DNA of 55,620 nucleotides from UBA11855 sp035297385 (GTDB lineage: Archaea; Thermoproteota; Bathyarchaeia; Bathyarchaeales; Bathycorpusculaceae): NCBI GenBank assembly GCA_035297385.1, contig DATGZD010000046.1, positions 1 to 55,620 on the forward strand, written 5' to 3'. This document shows positions 42,709-51,547 of the stretch, in pieces; position 1 is the first letter of the stretch; the number at the start of each line of letters is the position of its first letter. The notes below the pieces were generated by a model that was not told where the DNA came from, did not search any database, and worked only from the letters and a program-made list of their open reading frames with translations. The position numbers were made by a program, and so were the translations under genes.

Positions 42709-42716
42709 ATAAATAT
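42709..42716 (+). promoter_or_regulatory. Promoter of the CARDB-type surface protein
   Basis: AAATATAT within GATAAATATATACG predicts a transcription start near 42738. That is 13 bases before the ATG at 42751 and rules out the longer frame that opens with TTG at 42703. Confidence 0.6.
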
Positions 42717-42750
42717 ATACGTCCGATGCCGTAAAGCAATTGGCGATTTA

Positions 42751-45174
42751 ATGTTCAACCAAAGAGGGTTAAGTAAGCTAAAAGCAATCCTACTCATAGA
42801 TATCATAATCGTTGCCATAGCTGCTGGAACTTACCTGTATTTGACTAGTTCAGGAATGATAACCATAGGGCTTAAACCTGCTGAATTCAAACTAACTGAT
42901 CTTGAGATTGCCCCCCTTGAAGCTGATGCAGGTGAACCAGTTGTTATTTCATTTAATGTGACTAACGTAGGTGAGTCAGATGGTAATTACACTGTTGTGC
43001 CTGTTGTGAATGGTGTACCTAAGGAGAATATCACGCTTGTCGTGAATGATAATCCTTGGGATAATCAAACTGTAACTTTGGCTCCTTCGGAATCTACCTT
43101 AATATCTTTTGTAGATACAGAAAGCGTTGAGGGAAATTACACCGTGCAAGTCGGTGACCTAAGTGGGGCTTTCTTTTTAAAGCCAGCGCCTATTGAATCT
43201 AGCAACGTTGAAGTATCCAAATTGCTGGCGACACCATACGAAGGCTGGGTTAGTGATGAAATCCACATCACGGCAACAGTCAAGAATGTTGGCGAGGCAG
43301 GCAGCCTTGGAGTAAAACTTTCAATTACATCAAAAGACTCAGCAGATTCATACAGCGAGACTAAACGTATAGATCTTGGTTCGGGTGAAAGCACAACAGT
43401 CGACTTTTTATACACCGCTAAAAATGAAGGAACTTTCAACGTTAAGCTGGGAACTCAAGTATCCGGTTTCGTCATTGTTCCAAATGGATACCACAACCTT
43501 CTTGTGGTTTCAGCACCCAAACAGGGACTAGATTTCAAGATTGATGGAAAACCATACAAAACCCCACATACTGAACTCTTAACTGTTGGTGTACCCCACA
43601 CAGTTGAATTTCCAGCAGCAGACCCAACTGGAAAGTTCGGTTTTCTCCAATGGGAACCTTCATCACCACCATTGGAGGGAGATGGCTCTACAAACCCAAG
43701 CAGACAGATAACTCTAACACAGCGTCAGACAGTTAAAGGCTCATTCAGTGGAGGTTCGTCTTGTCCATCACTGTACCTTTGGAATGGTGAAGAATATGTG
43801 TACATGCAAGAAGTATCGAACCACGGCTGGCTAGGATATACGAAAGACGTGTACTCCAATGGATCATTAGACTACTGGAGAAATAATCCATGGGATTACA
43901 TCCCACTTAATAAGAGTCAGCTTCAGGCATCAGGCGGCTACTATTTGATTAACTTGACTCAGAGATGGGATGAAGTATTCTACCTTGATTCCGCATACAT
44001 GTTAGTTGTTGATCATCCCGCTGATCAAAATGTATATTCAACTATGACCGAACAATATATTGACCCAGCCTATATGGGTAATATTTACACTGTCAGCACG
44101 AATCCTCTCAAACCTGTTTCTGCCTCCAATGAATTAGTTACTTTCTATAATGGCAAAATAACCAATGTCTACAATACAGTTGATGCTTTATCCGCAATTA
44201 CAAGTATGGATGGAGTCTATACGACAGGCTTCAACGGCAAGTATAGTCAAGATTGGAATAATCAAACATGGAATAGACTAACACTGAATTTGGGCAACTT
44301 AACTGGAGCACCGCAGATTAAACTTGTATTAAGAGCTATCGTTAATTGGGGACCTGCAGATAGTTACACTAACTGGATGAACAAGTTCTACTCGACGACG
44401 GTACCTGATGGTACAGAGCCCACTCCTGTTCCATTCATGGAGGTTAAAGATATCAATGGTAACTGGGTGCGTGTTCCTGATAGTAGACAAATTCCAATGC
44501 CACCAGATACGCTTGCGAGAAGCTATGTTGTTGATTTAACAGGATTATTCCCCAGCAACAATTACTCGTTGAGAATAAACAATTTCTGGAACGTAACTTA
44601 TGATTACATCGGCATAGATACATCGCCACAACAGAATTTAACTATCCAGAAAATTGATCCTCAAGCCGTTCTGCGCCAAGAATTTAGCGTAGCCGGGACG
44701 ATGTCAACAGGCAGTTTCACAAGGTACGGCGACGTAACGAACTTGCTTCTGACTGAAGATGACAAGTTTGTGATTGGACGACAAGGCGATTCCGTAGAGC
44801 TCAAATTCCCGACGAATAACCTTTCGTCTCCAGCATTAGGAATGGTACGCGATTACTTCTTCTTCGTCGCTGCTTGGTTTAAAGTCGAATACGCCAACTA
44901 TGGTTTTGGACCTGGACATGATGGTTTTACGGTTGACCCATTACCTTTCCACAATATGAGTGGTTTCCCCTATCCATTGGCAACAGAAAGCTATCCGTAT
45001 GACTCTGCACATAATGCTTACTTACAAGAATTTAACACGCGTGTAATAAGCCCCGCAAGTCAAGAGAGTTTCTTACCTATCTTAATTCCAGCAGCTGCGA
45101 TAATTGCAATTATAGCCGTTGATTTAGGTGTTCTTGTCCGCTATAGAAAACGGAGCAAGGTAACGCCACCGTGA
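42751..45174 (+). CDS. Membrane-anchored surface protein with CARDB-like domains
   Basis: The 807-residue protein starts with a hydrophobic segment (KAILLIDIIIVAIAAGTYLYL). Two CARDB-like adhesion domains follow: ADAGEPVVISFNVTNVGESDGNYTV, then YEGWVSDEIHITATVKNVGEAG. A PEGA-like stretch and a SCPSLYLWNGEEYVYMQEV segment seen in archaeal surface proteins come next. The C-terminus has one membrane helix (LIPAAAIIAIIAVDLGVLV) and a basic tail. It probably sits on the outer face of the membrane and binds protein or sugar; no enzyme motif is seen. The start is fixed by the TATA box at 42709. It ends 67 bases before the NapH operon. Confidence 0.8.
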   Translation: MFNQRGLSKLKAILLIDIIIVAIAAGTYLYLTSSGMITIGLKPAEFKLTDLEIAPLEADAGEPVVISFNVTNVGESDGNYTVVPVVNGVPKENITLVVNDNPWDNQTVTLAPSESTLISFVDTESVEGNYTVQVGDLSGAFFLKPAPIESSNVEVSKLLATPYEGWVSDEIHITATVKNVGEAGSLGVKLSITSKDSADSYSETKRIDLGSGESTTVDFLYTAKNEGTFNVKLGTQVSGFVIVPNGYHNLLVVSAPKQGLDFKIDGKPYKTPHTELLTVGVPHTVEFPAADPTGKFGFLQWEPSSPPLEGDGSTNPSRQITLTQRQTVKGSFSGGSSCPSLYLWNGEEYVYMQEVSNHGWLGYTKDVYSNGSLDYWRNNPWDYIPLNKSQLQASGGYYLINLTQRWDEVFYLDSAYMLVVDHPADQNVYSTMTEQYIDPAYMGNIYTVSTNPLKPVSASNELVTFYNGKITNVYNTVDALSAITSMDGVYTTGFNGKYSQDWNNQTWNRLTLNLGNLTGAPQIKLVLRAIVNWGPADSYTNWMNKFYSTTVPDGTEPTPVPFMEVKDINGNWVRVPDSRQIPMPPDTLARSYVVDLTGLFPSNNYSLRINNFWNVTYDYIGIDTSPQQNLTIQKIDPQAVLRQEFSVAGTMSTGSFTRYGDVTNLLLTEDDKFVIGRQGDSVELKFPTNNLSSPALGMVRDYFFFVAAWFKVEYANYGFGPGHDGFTVDPLPFHNMSGFPYPLATESYPYDSAHNAYLQEFNTRVISPASQESFLPILIPAAAIIAIIAVDLGVLVRYRKRSKVTPP

Positions 45175-45241
45175 ATGATTCTTTGTCATTAGTTCAACTC
45201 AGCAAGATTCATCAATATAGTCCATTCGAGGCAAATCATTC

Positions 45242-46204
45242 TTGATTGCTGACCTTATGGTTGGACTCTTACAAGCAATAGTTTTTGTAGGTTTAGCACT
45301 AGCAGGGATTCTTGCTATTCTTGAATGGAAGAAAGATTTAACTTCAAAAGTATCTTATGTTAGATTTTTCGTTCAAGCTATCTCAGAAGTAGCAATTTTC
45401 ATTGTAATTTCAAATTACTTATGGCTCGGAATTGTTCTCGCTGTAGTTTTATTCATGACATTGTTTTTGGGCAGATTTTTCTGCGGCTGGATTTGTCCTT
45501 TCGGATTCTATATGGATTTAGTAACGTTACTACGTAAACGATTGAGGAAACACTACATGAACATTCCTGAACGATTAAACGTAAACTTACATAGACTTAG
45601 GTACGTTCTGCTTTTTGCGTTATTGATCTTTCCTTTAATTTTGGTTGGTCCATTAATTATGCAATTATGGCCATTAGCAATCTATTTGTTGGGTCCTTTC
45701 AATTCCCCGAGAATCTTGTTAGGTCCGATGGTGCCTTTATTTACGCCCTGGACTTCACTTTTTAACTCTAACCTCAACTTTCCTTATGTTGATCAAATAA
45801 TCCACTACTCGACAACAACAGATTTTGCTCTTGCATTCATATTGATTTTTGTTGACTTAACTATAGTCAGCTCTTTTGTGGTTAGACGATTCTGGTGTCG
45901 GTTTTGTCCAACAGGCGCGTCGTTTGGTGTGTTGAATCGGATTAATGGTTTGAAGTGGATTCCACTTCTTCATCTTGATAAGAATAGAGACAAATGCACT
46001 AAATGTGGTATTTGCAAACGAGTTTGTCCACTACAAGTTACCGAAGTTTATGAACGAAAAGATGGAAGAATTATGACAACAATGTGTATGCTTTGCTTAC
46101 GATGCGTTGAAATGTGTCCCTCCGAAGACGCCTTAAGAGTAAACCTTGGATCAAAGACTCTTTTTGGTTCACGTAACTGGTTAGAGCCTTCAAAGAGTGA
46201 ATGA
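45242..46204 (+). CDS. NapH-like membrane polyferredoxin (first copy)
   Basis: The 320-residue protein has about five to six membrane segments. Two cysteine pairs sit in FLGRFFCGWICPFGFYMD and RRFWCRFCPTGAS, as in NapH/CcoG-type electron carriers. Near the C-terminus two [4Fe-4S] motifs follow, CTKCGICKRVCP and CMLCLRCVEMCP. It probably passes electrons from the membrane to a soluble acceptor. It starts with TTG; an ATG five codons later is an alternative. It is closely related to the second copy at 47057 and opens the tight operon that ends with the Bcr-like genes. Confidence 0.87.
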   Translation: MIADLMVGLLQAIVFVGLALAGILAILEWKKDLTSKVSYVRFFVQAISEVAIFIVISNYLWLGIVLAVVLFMTLFLGRFFCGWICPFGFYMDLVTLLRKRLRKHYMNIPERLNVNLHRLRYVLLFALLIFPLILVGPLIMQLWPLAIYLLGPFNSPRILLGPMVPLFTPWTSLFNSNLNFPYVDQIIHYSTTTDFALAFILIFVDLTIVSSFVVRRFWCRFCPTGASFGVLNRINGLKWIPLLHLDKNRDKCTKCGICKRVCPLQVTEVYERKDGRIMTTMCMLCLRCVEMCPSEDALRVNLGSKTLFGSRNWLEPSKSE

Positions 46205-46344
46205 AAAAAATGGATGAAGCAAGTAAGACAAATGCAGAAGTACCTATGTTTAGCTTTGCACGTTTGTTTTCGAAAGTTTTTGTCTGTAATGTAACCTTTA
46301 AATGCGCAATCTTCCCCAATAATACAAAAAACATAAGAGCTTAA
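46201..46344 (+). CDS. Possible 47-residue coupled small protein
   Basis: An ATG overlaps the stop codon of the first NapH gene (ATGA overlap) and opens a 47-residue frame, MKKMDEASKTNAEVPMFSF at the start. It ends five bases before the CcdA-like gene. The overlap is what translational coupling looks like. The sequence has no recognisable domain, and a CTTTAAATG box (about 46294-46302) that could serve the next gene lies inside it. Confidence 0.33.
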   Translation: MKKMDEASKTNAEVPMFSFARLFSKVFVCNVTFKCAIFPNNTKNIRA

Positions 46345-46349
46345 GAGAT

Positions 46350-47045
46350 ATGTCGTTAGTGCCTGGAATTTCTAATCCATACCTTGCAGCCTTTGCGGGT
46401 GGCTTGTTCTATGGTTTGGTATTCTGTACGTCTGCCTGCCTTCCTTATGTTGCCAGTTATGTTGCAGGTATTGGAGCAGGTTTCCGAAGAGGCATAGTTG
46501 TAACGTTGACCTATAATACTGGACGCATAGCTGCATATGCCATGATTGGTGGAGCAATAGGTATTCTAAGTGGTAGTTTTAGGTTTTTTGTAGATCAATC
46601 CTCGTTATTGCCTCTTCAACAATACTCTTCAGTCGCCTTTGGGATTGTAACCATAATAATTGGCGCAAGCATCTTAATGAAAAGTAGGAATTTATCCTGT
46701 GATCATACTGAGCAACAGATCATGAAGCAGCATGTAATAAAACCGAGAAAGTTTGATTTTGGTGCATTCTCCTTAGGATTGTCTAGGGGCTTGATTGTTT
46801 GTCCAGCCTTGCTTGTATTATTACTGTATTCATTGACTTTTGGGACGCCTATTGATAGTTTAGCCTTAGCTGTTTTGTTTGGTTTGGGAACAGGTCTCTC
46901 ACCTCTACTCTTGTTAGGTGGTGCAACAGGATGGCTACTGAACAAAGCTCCCTTGTTCCGTAAATGGATATCAAGACTTGGTGCAATTACACTTATGTTG
47001 ATGGGGATAGGAACAATGGTGACGACAATGGTGACTTCCGGGTAG
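46350..47045 (+). CDS. CcdA/DsbD-like membrane thiol-electron transporter
   Basis: The 231-residue protein has six predicted membrane segments. Family-type cysteines are in YGLVFCTSACLPYVASYVAG (C26 and C30) and GLSRGLIVCPALLVLL (C151). Proteins of the CcdA and related UreH-like family move reducing equivalents across the membrane to outside thiols. C26-x3-C30 and C151 would be the redox pair here, though the spacing differs from classical CcdA. It lies between two NapH-like genes with short spacers, suggesting one electron-transfer system. Confidence 0.8.
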   Translation: MSLVPGISNPYLAAFAGGLFYGLVFCTSACLPYVASYVAGIGAGFRRGIVVTLTYNTGRIAAYAMIGGAIGILSGSFRFFVDQSSLLPLQQYSSVAFGIVTIIIGASILMKSRNLSCDHTEQQIMKQHVIKPRKFDFGAFSLGLSRGLIVCPALLVLLLYSLTFGTPIDSLALAVLFGLGTGLSPLLLLGGATGWLLNKAPLFRKWISRLGAITLMLMGIGTMVTTMVTSG

Positions 47046-47056
47046 GTGAAAAAGAT

Positions 47057-48043
47057 ATGGTATATGAAATCTTAGGTGACGCATTAAGGTTAACGGTGCT
47101 TGCAGGATTAGCTGTAGCTGGAGTGTTGGCTGTTTTAATATGGTTAAGAAATCCAACACGAAAAGTAACGTACCTAAGGTTCATAATAGGTGCAATATCT
47201 GTCGCAGCTATTTTCTACATGTTTACGTTTACTCAGTTGTGGTTTCTCCTTGTTATCACTGTGATTCTATTTATGACGATCCCATTGGGCAGACTATTCT
47301 GTGGTTGGATATGTCCATTTGGTTTTTACATGGATTTAATAAGTCAACTAAGAAAAGCAACAAAAATACGGTACCGTTTACTGCCTGAAAGACTTAATGG
47401 ATTCCTCAACCGATTCAGGTATGTAATCCTCTTGTTCTTCTTGATTTTACCATTCCTCTTGGGTCCGATAGCTGATTGGCAGTACCAGTTCAGCTATTAT
47501 CTTACAGGTCCCTTTAAACCTCTTTCAATCCTACTCGGTCCTTTGGAACCATTAATTATTCCATGGGTCGGGGTACTTAGCATAGCTGGCATAAACTTCA
47601 GTTGGCCTTACCTTACACCTATAATGTACTATTCGGGAACGGAATTTACTGGAATTGTTAATTTAGTTTGGCTTACTGCTTCATTCTTCGTAATCGTAAC
47701 GTTTGTCGGTTCATTCTTCGTACGAAGATTCTGGTGTAGATTCTGTCCAACAGGCTCTTCTCTTGCAGTTCATCATAACGGAAAATCATCCACAATTCTC
47801 TATTTGGAGAAGAATGAGGAAAAATGTACTAAATGTGGTATCTGCCAACGAGTCTGTCCTCATCAAGTTAAAGAACTATATGATCAGAAGGAAGGAAAGA
47901 TAACTGCTACAACCTGCACATTATGTTTAAGATGTGTAGAAATGTGTCCATACGAGGACACTTTAAAAGTAAAGATAGGAAGAAAGACTATCTTCAAATC
48001 ACGTAATTGGTTAAAACCGCTAAACGCATCACAGAGTGAATGA
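47057..48043 (+). CDS. NapH-like membrane polyferredoxin (second copy)
   Basis: This paralogue of the gene at 45242 has the same plan. Several membrane segments carry cysteine pairs in RLFCGWICPFGFYMD and RRFWCRFCPTGSS, and two [4Fe-4S] motifs follow, CTKCGICQRVCP and CTLCLRCVEMCP. I chose the ATG at 47057 (328 residues), which follows an AGGTGA site seven bases upstream and lies just after the CcdA stop. The longer frame from 46964 would run inside the previous gene. Its stop overlaps the start of the HgdB-family gene. Confidence 0.87.
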   Translation: MVYEILGDALRLTVLAGLAVAGVLAVLIWLRNPTRKVTYLRFIIGAISVAAIFYMFTFTQLWFLLVITVILFMTIPLGRLFCGWICPFGFYMDLISQLRKATKIRYRLLPERLNGFLNRFRYVILLFFLILPFLLGPIADWQYQFSYYLTGPFKPLSILLGPLEPLIIPWVGVLSIAGINFSWPYLTPIMYYSGTEFTGIVNLVWLTASFFVIVTFVGSFFVRRFWCRFCPTGSSLAVHHNGKSSTILYLEKNEEKCTKCGICQRVCPHQVKELYDQKEGKITATTCTLCLRCVEMCPYEDTLKVKIGRKTIFKSRNWLKPLNASQSE

Positions 48044-49440
48044 TGAAAATGCACAGAGAAAAAAGAAAGAAGAACAATCAAGAAAACAACAAAGAGAAAA
48101 ATCAAGACAAAAAACAAATAGATATTCAAGAAAGAAGATATATTCCAGAACTTCCTCAGAGAGAGATTGATGAATTACGCAACTCAGCCAAAGCTATGTC
48201 TGATAGAGTGATGGCTGATAACATTGAGAGGATGAAAAAAACCTCTGCAAATCGACCTGAAGGCATGAAATATTTTGATGAGATGGCGACCTTCGTACAA
48301 CGAGAGAAAGAATTGAAAGAAGCGAAAGCGAAGGGCAAAAAAGTCATTGGTTATTTCTGTATGTTTGCCCCTATTGAACTCATTGTCGCTGCCGATGCAA
48401 TTCCAGTTCGAATCAATTCAGGTTGGTATGATACATCCAAAATTGGCGATCGTATCGTACCAGTTGAAGTGTGTCCTGTTATAAGATCAACAATCGGAGC
48501 GAAAATGATTGGGCTTTCACCATTCATGGAACTAAGTGATGCTATAATCAGCGTGTTGACTTGCGATGGCATGACAAAACTAAGTGAAGTTTTGAGCGAT
48601 TATAAACCGGTTTGGGCTATGCCTTTACCACGTGTTAAGGATTCCCCACATTCATTAGAATTCTGGCATGAAGAAGTTGAGGCAATGAAGCGACAACTTG
48701 AAGAATTCACTGGAAACAAAATTACATCGAAGAAGCTGCGAGCCGCGATTGAATTAGTTCAGAAAGCAACAAAAGTGTTTCGGCGATTACAGGATTTACG
48801 CAAGGGTTCACCTGTAATTATGGGTAGAGATGCCATGCTAGTAAATCAAGTCTTCCTATGGGACGATATTGCCCGATGGACTGAGAAAACAGAAGCATTA
48901 TGCAACGAATTGGAGCAACGTCTCAAAGAGAAAAAATGGGCTTGTCCACCCGATACGCCACGTGTTATGGTAACGGGTACACCAATGTTTTGGCCTGATA
49001 ATTGGAAATTACCCACGCTAGTTGAGGAGGCTTCTCCTAGAGGAGTTATTGTAGCAGATGAATTATGCTCAGGTGAACGACTGTTGTATGATCCGGTTGG
49101 TGTTGATGAATGGACTAAGGATGATATGTGGAAAGCAATTTCCGAACGCTACCTAATGGCGTCTACATGTCCATGTTTTACATCAAAAGACGGCAACGAA
49201 GACCGCATCAACTGGTTATTAAATAAGGTCAAAGAATGGAAAGTAAACGGAGTCATCTACTACGTCGTCCGAGGCTGCATGCTATACGCCATGGAGTATA
49301 CCCGAGTGAAACGAGTTTTGGACAAGTTAAACATTCCAGTCTATTACTTAGATACGGAATACACACGAGAAGACGTAGGACAAATGAAAACCAGAGTAGA
49401 AGCATTCTTGGAAATGCTTTCTGCTCGAATAGACTTTTAG
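48040..49440 (+). CDS. HgdB/BcrB-family iron-sulfur reductase or dehydratase subunit
   Basis: This 466-residue protein belongs to the 2-hydroxyacyl-CoA dehydratase / benzoyl-CoA reductase / double-cubane family. It receives low-potential electrons from an ATP-driven activator. The charged, lysine-rich N-terminus (1-30) precedes the fold. Candidate cluster ligands are C107 (GYFCMFAP), C145 (VEVCPVIR), C175 (LTCDGMTK), C343 (ELCSGER), C377 and C379 (STCPCFTS) and C413 (RGCMLYAME), more than the three of simple dehydratases. Only one such subunit is present, whereas Bcr and Hgd enzymes have two. The substrate is open: aryl-CoA, 2-hydroxyacyl-CoA or a small molecule. Confidence 0.85.
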   Translation: MMKMHREKRKKNNQENNKEKNQDKKQIDIQERRYIPELPQREIDELRNSAKAMSDRVMADNIERMKKTSANRPEGMKYFDEMATFVQREKELKEAKAKGKKVIGYFCMFAPIELIVAADAIPVRINSGWYDTSKIGDRIVPVEVCPVIRSTIGAKMIGLSPFMELSDAIISVLTCDGMTKLSEVLSDYKPVWAMPLPRVKDSPHSLEFWHEEVEAMKRQLEEFTGNKITSKKLRAAIELVQKATKVFRRLQDLRKGSPVIMGRDAMLVNQVFLWDDIARWTEKTEALCNELEQRLKEKKWACPPDTPRVMVTGTPMFWPDNWKLPTLVEEASPRGVIVADELCSGERLLYDPVGVDEWTKDDMWKAISERYLMASTCPCFTSKDGNEDRINWLLNKVKEWKVNGVIYYVVRGCMLYAMEYTRVKRVLDKLNIPVYYLDTEYTREDVGQMKTRVEAFLEMLSARIDF

Positions 49441-49452
49441 GAGCAATGATCA

Positions 49453-50232
49453 ATGGCGACAGCTGGTATCGATGTAGGAACCCAAACCGTGAAAGTCGTT
49501 GTCTTGCAGAATGATGCGATTGTGGGTCAAGCAAAAGTATTCAGTGGTTTTGATCCTGCTGAATCTGTAGAGGAAGCCATGGCGACGGCATTGACTGACG
49601 CAAAGTTAACAACTGTGGATATAAAGCATATTACAGCGACTGGTTCAGGAATGGACTTAGCGCCCAACAAGAATAGCACGATAAGTATGATGGGTGCAGA
49701 TGCAAAAGCGGGTGTGCGACTTTTTCCTAAGGCTCGGACTATTATTGATGTTGGTGCCGAGGAAGCTCGAGCCGTAAAATGTGATGATAATGGTATTATG
49801 GTGGATTTTGTCGTCAACGAACGATGTGCTGCAGGTGCGGGTGCCTTTATCGAAGCGATGGCACGGGCACTGGAGTTGAAGATGGAGGATATGGGTCCTT
49901 TGTCTCTTAAGGCAGAACGTTCTAGTACGATTAATGCGTCATGCGTGATTTTTGGCGAGAGCGATGTTGTAACTTTAATTCATCGTCAAGAATCTAAGCC
50001 AGAGATCGCTCGTGCAGTCTTTGATGCGATGGCTGACCGAATTTCTTCGATGGTACGGCGACTTGGTATTAATCCTGATGTTATGCTAGTTGGTGGTGTA
50101 GCTAAGGATGTTGGTTTTGTGGCATCTTTAAAGCGGAAATTGGGTGTAGATTTATCTATCCCGGAGAATCCTGAATATGTCGGAGCTTACGGTGCAGCAC
50201 TTGTCGCTGCTATTCGGGCAAAAGAGGCTTAA
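49453..50232 (+). CDS. BcrD-like ASKHA-family activator ATPase
   Basis: This 259-residue BadF/BcrA/HgdC-family ATPase drives one-electron transfer to the HgdB-type partner. The phosphate-1 motif is GIDVGTQTVKVVVL. The bridging [4Fe-4S] cysteines are C125 (NERCAAGAG) and C164 (NASCVIFGE). The second motif reads DVGAEEARAVK rather than GGQDIK, as in the BcrD subunit of benzoyl-CoA reductase. It lies 12 bases after the HgdB-type gene and two bases before the second ATPase gene. The two probably form a heterodimer. Confidence 0.88.
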   Translation: MATAGIDVGTQTVKVVVLQNDAIVGQAKVFSGFDPAESVEEAMATALTDAKLTTVDIKHITATGSGMDLAPNKNSTISMMGADAKAGVRLFPKARTIIDVGAEEARAVKCDDNGIMVDFVVNERCAAGAGAFIEAMARALELKMEDMGPLSLKAERSSTINASCVIFGESDVVTLIHRQESKPEIARAVFDAMADRISSMVRRLGINPDVMLVGGVAKDVGFVASLKRKLGVDLSIPENPEYVGAYGAALVAAIRAKEA

Positions 50233-50234
50233 TA

Positions 50235-51128
50235 ATGAAGGAAAACGTTGAGTTTTGGCGTTGGCAAGAATACCATCGTGTCTTTTCGAACAAGAAGTGG
50301 AAGAATAAGGAAATCATAACTGCTGGTGTTGATGTTGGTTCAGTCGGTTCAAAAGCAGCGATCATGATTGATGGCGACATTTATTCGTATGGTGTAACGC
50401 GTACGGGTTCGAACAGTCCAGAGAGTGCTAATAAAGCCTTGGGCATGGCTCTTGAAGATACAGGGTTGAGAACTGATGACTTAAAATATATTGTTGGAAC
50501 TGGTTATGGCAGAGTAAATGTGCCCATGGCTAACAAGGCTATCACAGAAATTGCCTGTCATGCGAAAGGTGCAAATTACATATGGGGACCTTCTGTGAGG
50601 ACAGTTCTTGACGTTGGTGGACAAGACATCAAAGCTATTCGTATTGATGAAACAGGTAGAGTTGTCTCGTTCTTAATGAATGATAAATGTGCTGCAGGAA
50701 CAGGTAGAGGTATGGAAGTTTTTGCTGATCTACTAAAAATCTCAATTGAGCAGATAGGCGAAGTATCATTGCAAGTTGCTGAAGAACCTGAACCTGTAAG
50801 TTGCACCTGCGTTGCATTTGCAAAAACTGAAGCGATGGGTTTATTGCGCAAGGGCTGGAGTAAGGAAAAAGTGTTGGCTGCTTATACTCGAGCTATGGCT
50901 GTGCGTATGGCGAATCTGATTAATCGTGTTGGCTTGGAGCGGGAGCTTGTTGTTACGGGTGGCCAATCCAAGAATATTGGCATCGTGTCGCGAATTGAGG
51001 AAAACCTGGGCGTTAAGACGTTACCGTCTCCGAATTGGCGCGGTGATGGCTTAGACCCAATGGTTGCAGGAGCGATTGGTGCAGCACTGTTGGGTAAAGC
51101 TTTGTACTTGAAAGCACAGGGTGGATAA
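50235..51128 (+). CDS. BcrA-like ASKHA-family activator ATPase
   Basis: This 297-residue ATPase is the partner of the preceding one. It has GVDVGSVGSKAAIM, DVGGQDIKAIRI (the BcrA/HgdC form) and cluster cysteines C152 (NDKCAAGTGRG) and C190/C192 (VSCTCVAFAK). VVTGGQSKNIG near the C-terminus is also typical. A distinct BcrA-type and BcrD-type pair is the hallmark of class I benzoyl-CoA reductases. That points to this subfamily more than to the homodimeric dehydratase activator. Confidence 0.9.
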   Translation: MKENVEFWRWQEYHRVFSNKKWKNKEIITAGVDVGSVGSKAAIMIDGDIYSYGVTRTGSNSPESANKALGMALEDTGLRTDDLKYIVGTGYGRVNVPMANKAITEIACHAKGANYIWGPSVRTVLDVGGQDIKAIRIDETGRVVSFLMNDKCAAGTGRGMEVFADLLKISIEQIGEVSLQVAEEPEPVSCTCVAFAKTEAMGLLRKGWSKEKVLAAYTRAMAVRMANLINRVGLERELVVTGGQSKNIGIVSRIEENLGVKTLPSPNWRGDGLDPMVAGAIGAALLGKALYLKAQGG

Positions 51129-51131
51129 ACA

Positions 51132-51419
51132 ATAATTACATACTATGGGTACTCTGATGGTTCAGGCGAATTCTTTGTAATCATAGACGCAGACAAATGT
51201 GATGGCTGTGCCAAATGTTTATCGGTGTGCCCTCAAAAAGCGTTGTTGATGGAAAGCCAGTTAATTGATTTAGATGATAAGAATGTAGCTGCAATAGCAG
51301 AAGAACATAGAAAAAAAATCAAATACACTTGTCAACCATGTAAGCCAGAAAAGGGTAAAACACCCTGCATTGAGGCATGCCCAAGAAAAGCAATTACATG
51401 TGTTTGGAACCCTCGTTGA
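51132..51419 (+). CDS. Two-cluster ferredoxin of the Bcr-like operon, probable ATA or ATT start
   Basis: The 95-residue ferredoxin has CDGCAKCLSVCPQKAL and a second motif with a long loop, CQPCKPEKGKTPCIEACP. It probably feeds electrons to the ATPase pair. The first canonical start, GTG at 51225, lies inside the first cluster motif and cannot be right. The upstream codons read ITYYGYSDGSGEFFVIIDAD, a normal start for ferredoxins next to BcrA genes. Before them are only ATA (51132) and ATT (51135), preceded by the TAA of the previous gene and its GGGTGGAT sequence. Initiation must use ATA or ATT, or the base is wrong. Confidence 0.82.
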   Translation: MITYYGYSDGSGEFFVIIDADKCDGCAKCLSVCPQKALLMESQLIDLDDKNVAAIAEEHRKKIKYTCQPCKPEKGKTPCIEACPRKAITCVWNPR

Positions 51420-51547
51420 GCCACTAATAACTGTTGTGATTCCAAAACTATTCTTGATCAGTTAGATTCCTTGAATTGCTTTACCTTTTCCGAAAAACAG
51501 CGAAACAGTAACTGTAGACCAAAAAAACAATAAACTTATCTAAACAT
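51420..51547. other. Spacer after the Bcr-like operon
   Basis: It has T-rich stretches that could end the operon transcript and an A-rich stretch ahead of the small frame at 51548. I see no gene. Confidence 0.35.

Noticed and set aside
46071..46334. 87-residue minus-strand frame over the end of the first NapH gene
   Set aside because: It covers the ferredoxin motifs of a well-supported gene and has no motif of its own.
3971..51419. C-to-U RNA editing as the cause of ACG and CTG starts
   Set aside because: ACG to AUG and CUG to UUG would fit five cases, but the ferredoxin needs ATA or ATT. No editing of archaeal mRNA starts is established, so simpler explanations come first.
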